This document shows positions 1 to 6,547 of a stretch of DNA of 64,000 nucleotides, in pieces. Source of the DNA: an uncultured Lachnospiraceae bacterium (GTDB lineage Bacteria; Bacillota; Clostridia; Lachnospirales; Lachnospiraceae); the NCBI GenBank assembly GCA_947626395.1, contig CANQRU010000013.1, positions 1 through 64,000 of the forward strand, given 5' to 3'. The position numbers and the translations under genes are program-made. Under the pieces are notes generated by a model that worked only from the letters and a program-made list of their open reading frames with translations, searched no databases and had not been told where the DNA came from. Every line of letters starts with the position of its first letter. Within the stretch, counting starts at the first letter, position 1.

Positions 1-2
1 AG

Positions 3-377
3 ATCCGCCAGCAATGCGAGGCCCGCGAAGATTATTACCGGAGCGTTGGATGGATGAATGATGAGATCGCACATCTGGCTTCCGATCTGAAACAACTGGC
101 TTCTGAGAAGCAGCAGCTGACTTCTGAAAACCAACAGCTGACTTCTGAGAAGCAGCAGCTGACTTCTGAAAACCAACAGCTAACTTCTGAAAAGCAGCAG
201 CTGACTTCTGAAAACCAACAGCTGACCTCCGAGAAACAACAGCTGGCCTCCGAGAAACAACAGCTGGCCTCCGAGAAACAACAGCTGGCCTCCGAAAACC
301 AACATCTGGCTTCCGAGAATGAACGCCTGCGCCAACTTCTCGCAAATGCCGGCATCCCGGATATCGAAAAGAACTGA
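3..377 (+). CDS. C-terminal part of a probable Rpn/PD-(D/E)XK nuclease-family protein, heptad coiled coil
   Basis: The reading frame is open to the left edge, so this is the 3' end of a longer gene. The first residues in frame (IRQQCEAREDYYRSVGWM) resemble the region just after the nuclease domain in Rpn-family (recombination-promoting nuclease, putative transposase) proteins of Lachnospiraceae, where a CEAREDYYR-like stretch leads into a variable coiled-coil tail. From base 96 to 326 the protein is eleven exact heptads of the type L-(A/T)-S-E-(K/N)-Q-Q with Leu at the core position, then LRQLLANAGIPDIEKN. No catalytic residues lie in the visible part. A strong terminator follows 15 bases after the stop. 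The gene is convergent with the glycan operon to its right. The Rpn assignment is inferred from the short non-repeat part and is moderate; a generic coiled-coil protein is the alternative. Confidence 0.6.
   Translation: MRQQCEAREDYYRSVGWMNDEIAHLASDLKQLASEKQQLTSENQQLTSEKQQLTSENQQLTSEKQQLTSENQQLTSEKQQLASEKQQLASEKQQLASENQHLASENERLRQLLANAGIPDIEKN
96..326 (+). repeat. 21-bp tandem repeat encoding eleven heptads
   Basis: Eleven in-frame 21-bp units, each encoding one heptad. The middle units alternate SEK and SEN, so the effective higher-order unit is 42 bp. The last units drift to LASEKQQ and LASENQH. Synonymous differences between units are few, pointing to recent slippage or unequal recombination. 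Confidence 0.9.
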
Positions 378-392
378 CGTTTTATATCTCTG

Positions 393-427
393 GCAGTCCC
401 GCGGTTTCACCGCGGGGCTGCTTTTTT
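393..427 (+). terminator. Intrinsic terminator of the leading coiled-coil gene
   Basis: Arms GCAGTCCCGCGG and CCGCGGGGCTGC flank a TTTCA loop and are followed by six T on the + strand. On the other strand the hairpin has no T-run, so it primarily ends the + strand gene, though it may also slow transcription arriving from the glycan operon. Confidence 0.9.
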
Positions 428-475
428 ATCCCAGCGGCTGCAGATATGGCGCCGGCAGTTCTTTTCCACACCACA

Positions 476-1747
476 TTACCCCGCAAAGCAGCTTCTGACG
501 ATTCCAATAATGGTCTCCTGCTGCTCCACCGTCATCTTATTATCACTCGGCAGGCACAGCCCTCTTTCAAAGATATCTGCACCTACATCGGCGACCGCCC
601 CGGTATCGATATACGCATTCGACCTGGCCCTTCCGCTCCCATTCCTCGTAATGAACGGATTCATCCGATACACCGGCTGCAGGTGCATCGGCTTCCAGAT
701 CGGACGTCCCTCCGCATTGTGCGCCGCCAGCTTCTCCAGGATCTCCGTCGGGCAGCTCTTTCCCTTCTCCGGCACATACAGCGAGTCTTTTTCCCCGCGT
801 ACCTGCCGGCACATGGCTTCGCGGTCGATCACAAGGCAGCTCAGCCAGAAGTTCGGCTCCATCTCTCCCTCTATGTACGGGTTCATCTTCACCGGAAGAT
901 CCTTAAAGCCTTCCTGATATCGCATGTAGATCCCTTTTTTCTGCCGGATGTGTTCTTCCAGATACCCGAACTGCCCACGCACGATCCCCGCGATGATATT
1001 GCTCATCCGGTAGTTGTACCCCAGTTCCTCATGCTGGTACCAGGGCGCCGCCTCACGGCTCTGCGTGGACCATTTCCGGGCTTTGTCCGCCGCTTCCTTA
1101 TCGTCGGTCAGTAGCATTCCGCCGGAACTTCCGGTGATGATCTTATTGCCATTGAAAGAGATTACGTTATAGCTTCCGAAATTTCCGGTCTGGACGCCCT
1201 TATAAGTCGCGCCTAAGGATTCCGCCGCATCCTCGACCAGAAGCGCGCCGTGAGCCTTGCAGACGGTACGGATATCGTCCAGCTTCGCCGGCGTCCCATA
1301 CAGATTGGCCAGAACCACCAGCTTCGCGTCCGGATAGATCTCAAAGGCCTTTTCCAAAGCCAGGGGATCCATATTCCAGGTCTCGTATTCCGAATCGATG
1401 AATACAGCCTCGCCGCCCTCATAGGCCACCGGATTCACCGTGGCGTCGAAGGTCATGTCCGAGCAGAACACCTTACGCCCTTCCAGGCTCCCATGTCCCG
1501 GCTCCGGCTGTCCATACAGGCGCTCTCCCGCCAGTTTCACCGCCAGATGAAGAGCCGCGGTACCGCTGGACAATGCCACGGCGCTGCCGCAGCCTATGTA
1601 CTCCCTTGCCAGCTTCTCCAGTTCCGTCAGGTTCTCCCCCACGGTGCTGACCCAGTTCTTCTCGATGGCTTCTGTTACATATTTCAGTTCATCCCCGTGC
1701 ATGGTTGGGGACGAAAGCCACACCTTTTCCCTGAATGATTCCGTCAT
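476..1747 (-). CDS. DegT/DnrJ/EryC1/StrS-type PLP aminotransferase, UDP-4-keto-sugar aminotransferase (PglE-like)
   Basis: A 423-residue sugar aminotransferase expected to transfer an amino group from glutamate to a UDP-4-keto-6-deoxy-sugar, giving UDP-4-amino-4,6-dideoxy-GlcNAc, the precursor of bacillosamine-type sugars. The fold-type I pattern is present: ALSSGTAALHLA near the N-terminus, VEDAAESLGA for the cofactor-contacting Asp, and FNGNKIITGSSGGM with the Schiff-base Lys at about residue 202. I chose the ATG at 1747: AAGAGGA lies 6 bases upstream, whereas an ATG two codons earlier abuts the Shine-Dalgarno. The gene begins 11 bases after the 4,6-dehydratase stop, so substrate and product match the neighbour. 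No acetyltransferase or glycosyltransferase follows; the operon stops here, facing the Rpn-like gene. Confidence 0.85.
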   Translation of the reverse strand: MTESFREKVWLSSPTMHGDELKYVTEAIEKNWVSTVGENLTELEKLAREYIGCGSAVALSSGTAALHLAVKLAGERLYGQPEPGHGSLEGRKVFCSDMTFDATVNPVAYEGGEAVFIDSEYETWNMDPLALEKAFEIYPDAKLVVLANLYGTPAKLDDIRTVCKAHGALLVEDAAESLGATYKGVQTGNFGSYNVISFNGNKIITGSSGGMLLTDDKEAADKARKWSTQSREAAPWYQHEELGYNYRMSNIIAGIVRGQFGYLEEHIRQKKGIYMRYQEGFKDLPVKMNPYIEGEMEPNFWLSCLVIDREAMCRQVRGEKDSLYVPEKGKSCPTEILEKLAAHNAEGRPIWKPMHLQPVYRMNPFITRNGSGRARSNAYIDTGAVADVGADIFERGLCLPSDNKMTVEQQETIIGIVRSCFAG

Positions 1748-1758
1748 ATTCATTCCTC

Positions 1759-3627
1759 TTATCCCTGCGGCTGGTACGTCGGCACCATCTCTTTGACCAG
1801 TACCTTCACCTGTTCTGTATCCTGGTTCGCCACCTCATACAGGCGCGCCAGGTCCTTCTCCAGCTTCTCCGCGTCAAACTCGATCGGCCTGCCAATATGG
1901 ATCAGCTGGTTCGGCGTATCCTGCAGCCCCTCTTCTCCCATCAGCAGTTCCTCATACAGCTTCTCCCCGGGACGCAGCCCCGTGAACTCGATCGGTATAT
2001 CCACATATGGCTCATAACCGGACAGCCGGATCAGGTTCTCCGCCAGATCCAGTATCTTCACCGGTTTCCCCATATCCAGCACGAAGATCTCTCCGCCTTT
2101 CGCGTACGCCCCGGCCTGCAGCACCAGACTCACCGCCTCCGGGATCGTCATGAAATACCTTATGATATCCGGGTGCGTCACCGTCACCGGCCCGCCCGCC
2201 TCGATCTGCTTCTTGAACAGTGGAATGACAGAGCCGTTGCTTCCCAACACATTCCCGAACCTTACCGCCACGAAGTCCGTCTCAGATCGGGCATCCATCA
2301 TCTGGACGACCATCTCGCAAAGCCTCTTGCTGGCTCCCATGATGTTCGTCGGGTTCACTGCCTTATCCGTGCTGATCAGCACAAACCGTTTCGTCCCATA
2401 TTTATCCGCCGCTTTCGCGGTCTTATAGGTACCGAAGACATTGTTCTTGATCGCCTCGCACGGACTGTCCTCCATCAGCGGCACATGCTTGTGCGCCGCT
2501 GCATGATACACGATATCCGGCCTGTATTTCGCGAACACACTCTCCATCCGGTGTGTATTTCTCACCGACCCAATCAGAACTACCAGATCCAGTTCCGGAT
2601 GGCTCTCCTTCAGCTCCTGCTGGATATCGTAGGCGTTGTTCTCATACACATCAAAAATGATCAGCCGCTTAGGGTTATGTCCTGCGATCTGCCTGCAAAG
2701 CTCACTCCCGATGGATCCGCCGCCCCCGGTGACCAGTATCGTCTTCCCGCTCACATATCCGATGATCTCATCCAGATCCACACGGATCGGCTCCCGCCCC
2801 AGCAGGTCCTCGATCTGCACTTCACGCAGCTTTGACACGCTGACCTCATCATTCAGCAGCTGGTAGATCCCCGGAAGGATCTTCACCCTGCAGTCTGTCT
2901 TCTGGCAGATGTCGATGATGTCTTTCCGGTCCTGGGCCGGCGCCGCGGGCATCGCGATGTAGATCTCATCCACCCGGTACTTCTCGGCCAGCTTCGGGAT
3001 ATCGTTCCGGTTCCCTTCGATGGGCACACCGTTTAAGATCTTTCCGATCTTATTCTTATCGTCGTCCACGAAGCAGACGACCGTATCATTCACAAATGAA
3101 CTGGTATGTATTTCTTTCAGGATCACGGTACCGGAAGTGCCGGCGCCGACGATCATGATCCTCTTTCCATTTTTCCCGCGTCGGCCGGACCCGAACAGCG
3201 ATACCCAGATCCGGTAGGATAGGCGCACAGCCAGCGCCATCCCGCACAGCACCACGAAGGAGATCAAATAGTAACTCCTTGGCACCGAGAACTGCAGGAG
3301 CATCATCCCGCCGGTCTGCAGAAGCGCCGCGATACCGCATGTCCCGACGATATTGAGCGCCTCCCGCACCCCGGCGGCGCTCCACACGATGTCGTACATT
3401 TTCCGGAACAAAAAAACAGCCAGCGTACCGGTGATGTACGTTGGCAGGTACCGTATGATTACAGATTTGAATTCCGGCGGCACAGCCGCCCAGCTCAGAT
3501 CGAACCGGACGATGAGTCCCAGGAATGCGGACAGGCAGATGATCGCGGTGTCGATCAAGAGAAGTCCAATCATCTGCACCCATTTATTTTTTGGAATATG
3601 TCTTTCGATGAAACCGTTATCTTTCAT
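1759..3627 (-). CDS. Membrane-bound UDP-N-acetylglucosamine 4,6-dehydratase, CapD/EpsC/PglF family
   Basis: A 622-residue nucleoside-diphosphate-sugar epimerase/dehydratase of the long, membrane-anchored type. The N-terminal quarter holds about four hydrophobic segments (residues ~17-125). A CoA-binding-like Rossmann domain with VGAGTSGT follows, then the catalytic SDR domain starting TGGGGSIGSE at ~300. The active-site block STDKAVNPTNIMGASKR at ~419-435 has the T-D-K triad and a Met in place of the usual YxxxK Tyr, as known for PglF/WbpM-type 4,6-dehydratases. It would convert UDP-GlcNAc to the UDP-4-keto-6-deoxy sugar used by the next gene. AAGGAA lies about 10 bases before the ATG. It follows the second NusG-like gene after 27 bases. 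Confidence 0.92.
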   Translation of the reverse strand: MKDNGFIERHIPKNKWVQMIGLLLIDTAIICLSAFLGLIVRFDLSWAAVPPEFKSVIIRYLPTYITGTLAVFLFRKMYDIVWSAAGVREALNIVGTCGIAALLQTGGMMLLQFSVPRSYYLISFVVLCGMALAVRLSYRIWVSLFGSGRRGKNGKRIMIVGAGTSGTVILKEIHTSSFVNDTVVCFVDDDKNKIGKILNGVPIEGNRNDIPKLAEKYRVDEIYIAMPAAPAQDRKDIIDICQKTDCRVKILPGIYQLLNDEVSVSKLREVQIEDLLGREPIRVDLDEIIGYVSGKTILVTGGGGSIGSELCRQIAGHNPKRLIIFDVYENNAYDIQQELKESHPELDLVVLIGSVRNTHRMESVFAKYRPDIVYHAAAHKHVPLMEDSPCEAIKNNVFGTYKTAKAADKYGTKRFVLISTDKAVNPTNIMGASKRLCEMVVQMMDARSETDFVAVRFGNVLGSNGSVIPLFKKQIEAGGPVTVTHPDIIRYFMTIPEAVSLVLQAGAYAKGGEIFVLDMGKPVKILDLAENLIRLSGYEPYVDIPIEFTGLRPGEKLYEELLMGEEGLQDTPNQLIHIGRPIEFDAEKLEKDLARLYEVANQDTEQVKVLVKEMVPTYQPQG

Positions 3628-3654
3628 GTATCACATTTCCTTAAGTTCCTGTTT

Positions 3655-4224
3655 CTATCCGATCGCCCTCATTGGCTCTTCCGCTCTCACGCCGAGCCCC
3701 TCATAGATCATCCCCATATCTTCATCCAGCAGTATCCCCAGGCTGAAACTTGCATCTTCTCCCAGAAACCTGTGTTTCGCGATCGCGTAGCGCTTCTTAA
3801 ACTGATATCTCTCCACCGATCCGCCGAAGGCTTCCAGCGGTCCGGTAATCTCTGTAATTATCCCATCCGACTTCTTCACATGCGAAAGCCGCACGATATG
3901 GTCTTCCCCGGAAATCTTCTCCAGGAATTCCGCGTCCTCTTTCATTAACGGCAGCATGTTCATTTCGCTGGAGGCGGCTAGTCTCGACATGGCAGGGATC
4001 CGTTCCATCCTTCGGAAAAGCGGCTCCGTCTCCCGGCAGGTAATGAATACGCATCCGGGAAGCAGCGGTTCGATATGAAGAACATTATGCTGCTGTTTTC
4101 TCCAGATCCGTTCCTGTCCAATGGTGAAGCACTTATGGTACATGCCGGGCGGAACGGTCCGATGGATCTCACGGACCAGTTCTTCCTCGCGGCCCGTCCA
4201 GGTTTTCATCATATACCAGAGCAT
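3655..4224 (-). CDS. NusG N-terminal-domain protein without KOW (LoaP/UpxY-like)
   Basis: A 189-residue protein beginning MLWYMMKTWTGREEELV, the classic start of the NusG N-terminal (NGN) domain that binds RNA polymerase. PLLPGCVFI and ERIPAMSRL match the corresponding blocks of the neighbouring NusG-like protein. The C-terminal KOW domain seen in that paralogue (GDQVTVMSGDLAGMCG) is absent; the last ~50 residues read ILLDEDMGMIYEGLGV and stop. The start at 4224 is set by AGAGAGGAG eight bases upstream. It sits between the KOW-bearing paralogue and the dehydratase in one operon. NusG-like antiterminators of this sort (LoaP in Firmicutes, UpxY in Bacteroides) let polymerase read through long glycan or antibiotic operons. 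Loss of KOW could make this copy a competitor or partner; that is inference. Confidence 0.75.
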   Translation of the reverse strand: MLWYMMKTWTGREEELVREIHRTVPPGMYHKCFTIGQERIWRKQQHNVLHIEPLLPGCVFITCRETEPLFRRMERIPAMSRLAASSEMNMLPLMKEDAEFLEKISGEDHIVRLSHVKKSDGIITEITGPLEAFGGSVERYQFKKRYAIAKHRFLGEDASFSLGILLDEDMGMIYEGLGVRAEEPMRAIG

Positions 4225-4346
4225 ATCCGCGTCTCCTCTCTGCGTCGCCATCATTGCCGGCTTTCACATCTTCAGCTCTGCATTTCCGGCTTCTTTTGCC
4301 TTATGTTTTTCGCATTCGGCTTCCTGTCTTTTCCTGCTGCCCTTCT

Positions 4347-5126
4347 CTATTCCAGCTTCTTCACATCTCCGGCCTCGACTTCGATATCGAGCTGCTGCCC
4401 CAGGAAATGGATATTCAGTCTCACCGTGTGTTTCTTCGTCTTGCTGACGGTTCCGCACATTCCGGCGAGATCGCCGCTCATCACCGTCACCTGATCGCCG
4501 GGCAGGAATTGCTGCTGAATTTCCGGCGTCTTCTCAGGGGCGCTTGCCTGGACCTGGTAGCGCTCCGGCACCGCGATCGGCGCCTCCACCTTGCCGTAGC
4601 GTAGCTGCCTGCGGATGTCTTCCGGTAAAATGATCCCCAGCGGGATCTGTTTCTCGCTCTCTGCCAGGCTCAGCCGGATAACGGCGCTCCGCCTTCGGTA
4701 GTTATATCGAACGACCTGTTTCAGACACGATCTAAGCGGCCCCGCCGTCTGGCGGACCTGGCCGTGACCGTCGGTAGACAGATAAGACAGCCCGATCACA
4801 TGACTCTCGTTCATGATCTGCTTAAGGAACGCCGCTTCCTCCGGCTCCAGCGCAAGGAAATACAGATTATCTCCCGCCATAAGCTTCGACATGGCCGGTA
4901 CCCGTTTCAGTTCCAGATACAGCGCGTCCGGCTGCTCCGCAGTGATAAAGACATATCCCGGAAATGCTCTCGCCACATGGACGAACGCTCCCTCATGACG
5001 CCGCCAGAGCTGTTCGCAATACAATACGAAGCACTCGCCGTACAGATCCGAGGGGAGCATCTTCCGAATCATCGTCACCAGTTTCTCCTCCTCGCCGGTC
5101 ATTGTCTGAAGCACATACCAGTTCAT
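4347..5126 (-). CDS. loaP: LoaP-like NusG-family transcription antiterminator with NGN and KOW domains
   Basis: 259 residues. The NGN domain covers ~1-110 (MNWYVLQTMTGEEEKLV, ARAFPGYVFI, KRVPAMSKLM). A middle linker follows, then a KOW domain at ~206-255 (FLPGDQVTVMSGDLAGMCGTV). It is not the housekeeping NusG: the sequence is diverged, and it is the first gene of a glycan operon rather than next to secE/rplK. Specialised NusG proteins of the LoaP group act on the operon that encodes them through an RNA element in the 5' leader. The ATG at 5126 has GGAGA seven bases upstream. A leader of about 270 bases separates it from the invertible promoter segment. The gene symbol is used by family analogy. 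Confidence 0.8.
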   Translation of the reverse strand: MNWYVLQTMTGEEEKLVTMIRKMLPSDLYGECFVLYCEQLWRRHEGAFVHVARAFPGYVFITAEQPDALYLELKRVPAMSKLMAGDNLYFLALEPEEAAFLKQIMNESHVIGLSYLSTDGHGQVRQTAGPLRSCLKQVVRYNYRRRSAVIRLSLAESEKQIPLGIILPEDIRRQLRYGKVEAPIAVPERYQVQASAPEKTPEIQQQFLPGDQVTVMSGDLAGMCGTVSKTKKHTVRLNIHFLGQQLDIEVEAGDVKKLE

Positions 5127-5397
5127 ATGGTTTTCTCCATTTCCCCGGGTCGGAGAGGCTTAACTGGCATGAAAATGGCATAGCTCCGCCATCCCGGCTG
5201 ATCCCCTGGGGGATCCGGGAAGTATATGCTCCGCCATTCCGGGCCGCGCGCGGCGAACCGGACTGTGAAATGCACTGGCATTCCTGCCGCCGATATAACC
5301 CCATTCCGGGAAATGCAACCTCAGGCTCGCGATCTCCCGTCCCGGTTTTGTACAGATCCGGCCAACACTAAATACAGTGTCTGCCGGGCGTTTAGGG
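5127..5397 (-). promoter_or_regulatory. Untranslated leader of the glycan operon, possible antiterminator target
   Basis: About 270 bases with no credible gene lie between the inverted-repeat segment and the first antiterminator gene. Read as leader RNA, it contains a stem of GATCCC with GGGATC (5199-5214) and a short ACAC/GTGT hairpin near 5367-5382. It also has three related elements: CCGGRATGGCGGAGC twice (complements of 5183-5197 and 5228-5242) and a shorter CCCGGAATGGGG (complement of 5299-5310). LoaP proteins are known to need a hairpin in such a leader; which element would serve is unknown. Confidence 0.55.
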
Positions 5398-5432
5398 TCG
5401 AGTTCAACACAATATAGGATTGAGTTGAACTC
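5398..5432 (+). repeat. Left 35-bp inverted repeat of the invertible segment
   Basis: It matches the reverse complement of 5623-5657 at 34 of 35 positions (C at 5410 differs). The repeat is itself nearly palindromic: outer arms GAGTTCAAC and GTTGAACTC, the symmetry continuing through CAAT/ATTG to a short asymmetric core ATAGG. Paired protein-binding arms around a short directional core are the layout of a tyrosine-recombinase site. Confidence 0.93.
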
Positions 5433-5579
5433 AAAACGGAGGGTTGGAGCGGTGCCGGCGCAATAAAAAAGAGGATTTTTGTCTGAACAGAAAGGAATCG
5501 CTGACAAATTATCGAAAATTAATAATTTTCATTGCTTTTACTAAAGAAAAGATTAACTTTTTTCCCAAAAGAAAGGGAC

Positions 5580-5608
5580 TTGAATTATCCGGGAAAGCGT
5601 GCTATCAT
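5580..5608 (+). promoter_or_regulatory. SigmaA promoter inside the invertible segment, directed rightward (OFF)
   Basis: TTGAAT at 5580-5585, a 17-base spacer and TATCAT at 5603-5608; transcription would start near 5615. It reads away from the glycan operon. I found no comparably good promoter on the other strand within the segment or in the leader. Confidence 0.75.
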
Positions 5609-5618
5609 AATAAAGCGT

Positions 5619-5663
5619 AATCGAGTTCAACTCAATCCTATATTTTGTTGAACTCGATTTTTT
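5619..5663 (+). terminator. Terminator-like hairpin formed by the right inverted repeat
   Basis: Arms AATCGAGTTCAAC and GTTGAACTCGATT (13 bp) with a 15-base loop, followed by six T (5658-5663). It lies within the first 50 bases of the transcript from the promoter at 5580-5608. The outer flank of the left repeat has no T-run (GACCCTAAACG on the operon strand), so after inversion the same hairpin would not be followed by a U-tract. Confidence 0.65.
5623..5657 (-). repeat. Right 35-bp inverted repeat of the invertible segment
   Basis: Reverse-complement partner of 5398-5432 with one mismatch. Its outer arms extend to an 11-bp perfect match, TCGAGTTCAAC and GTTGAACTCGA. Confidence 0.93.
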
Positions 5664-5673
5664 GTATTTCCAC

Positions 5674-5704
5674 ACAGGAAGATCGTCAGCGACGCTCTTC
5701 CTGT
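5674..5704. other. Strong hairpin right of the switch
   Basis: Arms ACAGGAAGA-CGTC and GACG-TCTTCCTGT pair across the loop AGC with one internal mismatch. There is no T-run on either side, so it is not a classical terminator. It may be a transcript end-processing or blocking structure between the gerW operon and the switch. Confidence 0.5.
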
Positions 5705-5873
5705 ATTCCGGCCAACGCCGCCGTCCGATCCGTTTTCGCAGACTGGTACAATGCGGAGACTCGCCGGTCTCTTTTACATATACTATATATTTTACATATA
5801 CTATACAAATGACCGCTGCACCCGTCCAAAAGTACAGCGGCCTGTAATTTTTCCGTCATTCTGTCCTGCAGAA
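5705..5873. other. Intergenic stretch with an 18-bp direct repeat
   Basis: No gene is supported. TTTTACATATACTATA occurs at 5772-5787 and again at 5790-5805 (period 18). A hairpin with arms CCGCTG and CAGCGG follows at about 5813-5841 and is trailed by a short T-run on the + strand. Confidence 0.5.
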
Positions 5874-6014
5874 TCAACACCGGCAGAACAGATTATAACC
5901 GATCACCATCAAGGCAATAATAAACACCAGCAGCGCCAGCGTGGTCGGGATCAGTACCTTTACCGCCATGCCGACGCCGGTGCAGAACATGCAAAGTCCC
6001 CAGACACGCCGCAT
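5874..6014 (-). CDS. Small membrane protein, 46 residues
   Basis: The predicted product begins MRRVWGLCMFCTGVGMAV and continues with an uninterrupted hydrophobic segment of about 20 residues (LIPTTLALLVFIIALMVIGY), ending LFCRC. The ATG at 6014 has GGGGGA three to four bases upstream, close but usable. An in-frame ATG at 6035 has no Shine-Dalgarno. The gene lies 118 bases downstream of the gerW-type gene on the same strand and may be the last gene of that operon. I do not recognise the family. Support comes from the membrane-type composition, the RBS and the position; it is too short to be certain. Confidence 0.5.
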   Translation of the reverse strand: MRRVWGLCMFCTGVGMAVKVLIPTTLALLVFIIALMVIGYNLFCRC

Positions 6015-6132
6015 ATTTCCCCCGCAGATTTCCATCTTTTTGACGTTTCTCAGCCGCTAACTCTAACGCGGAAACGTCTATAGGACATCATATGCAAAGG
6101 CTGTCGCTTATATGACAACGGTGCCTCCAGCC

Positions 6133-6546
6133 TTATTTCCCGTCGTCCCGGGCCATCTCCTCCGCCACCTGCACGGCGTTCTCCGAGATCGGCTCGCCGA
6201 CGCTGACCTTACCGGATGTGAAACGGTTCACCAGATCGGGGATCATGTCCAGAACCTTGTTCACGGTGTTCTGGTTCTTGATGTTCACCAGGCGGGTGGA
6301 ACCGTTCTGGATCACAAGGATCGCGCTGGGACTCATTTTCGCGCTCATACCCCCGGCGCCCCGGTTCTTGGCGTTGGCGTCGAAGGCGCCCGCGGCCATA
6401 CCGCATGACACGTCCATTAACGGCAGGATGATCGCGCCGTCCACGCGCACCGCGTCGCCCACCACGGTCTTGGTGGTCACCAGTTTATCGATACCGGAAA
6501 AAAGGGCATCGATGGAAGATGTGATCTGTTTGCTGCTGTCTGCCAT
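6133..6546 (-). CDS. gerW: GerW/YtfJ-family sporulation protein
   Basis: 137 residues starting MADSSKQITSSIDALFSGID, with the conserved core KTVVGDAVRVDGAIILPLMDVSCGMAAGAF and a Gly-rich loop before LVIQNGSTRLVNIKNQ. In Bacillus, GerW (YtfJ) is a spore protein needed for germination through some receptors; clostridial spore-formers carry it beside a DUF2953 gene, as here (one base separates the two). The ATG at 6546 has GGAGGG seven bases upstream; an ATG five codons earlier overlaps that Shine-Dalgarno. The last residues (AEEMARDDGK) are charged. Its presence argues that the organism forms spores. Confidence 0.9.
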   Translation of the reverse strand: MADSSKQITSSIDALFSGIDKLVTTKTVVGDAVRVDGAIILPLMDVSCGMAAGAFDANAKNRGAGGMSAKMSPSAILVIQNGSTRLVNIKNQNTVNKVLDMIPDLVNRFTSGKVSVGEPISENAVQVAEEMARDDGK

Positions 6547-6547
6547 A

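Larger units (their letters stand above)
5398..5657. other. Putative invertible promoter segment (phase-variation switch)
   Basis: Two 35-bp recombination-site-like repeats in opposite orientation enclose 190 bp (5433-5622) without a gene. The segment is AT-rich and holds one good sigmaA promoter. In the orientation seen it points right, away from the glycan operon, and runs at once into a terminator-like hairpin. Recombination between the repeats would turn it toward the operon. The layout matches the invertible capsule promoters known in Bacteroides and those reported in gut Firmicutes. No recombinase is encoded in the window. A MITE (short transposon remnant) is the main alternative, but the flanking bases show no target-site duplication. 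Confidence 0.8.

Noticed and set aside
35-355. Cys/Ser/Phe-rich antisense reading frame opposite the heptad array
   Set aside because: It is the mirror of the 21-bp repeats; it has no RBS and its composition follows from the repeat.
5398-5657. 260-bp element with inverted ends considered as a MITE or IS remnant
   Set aside because: No target-site duplication (flanks GTTTAGGG and TTTTTTGT) and no transposase fragment; the repeats are internally palindromic and the enclosed promoter fits a switch better. Not fully excluded.
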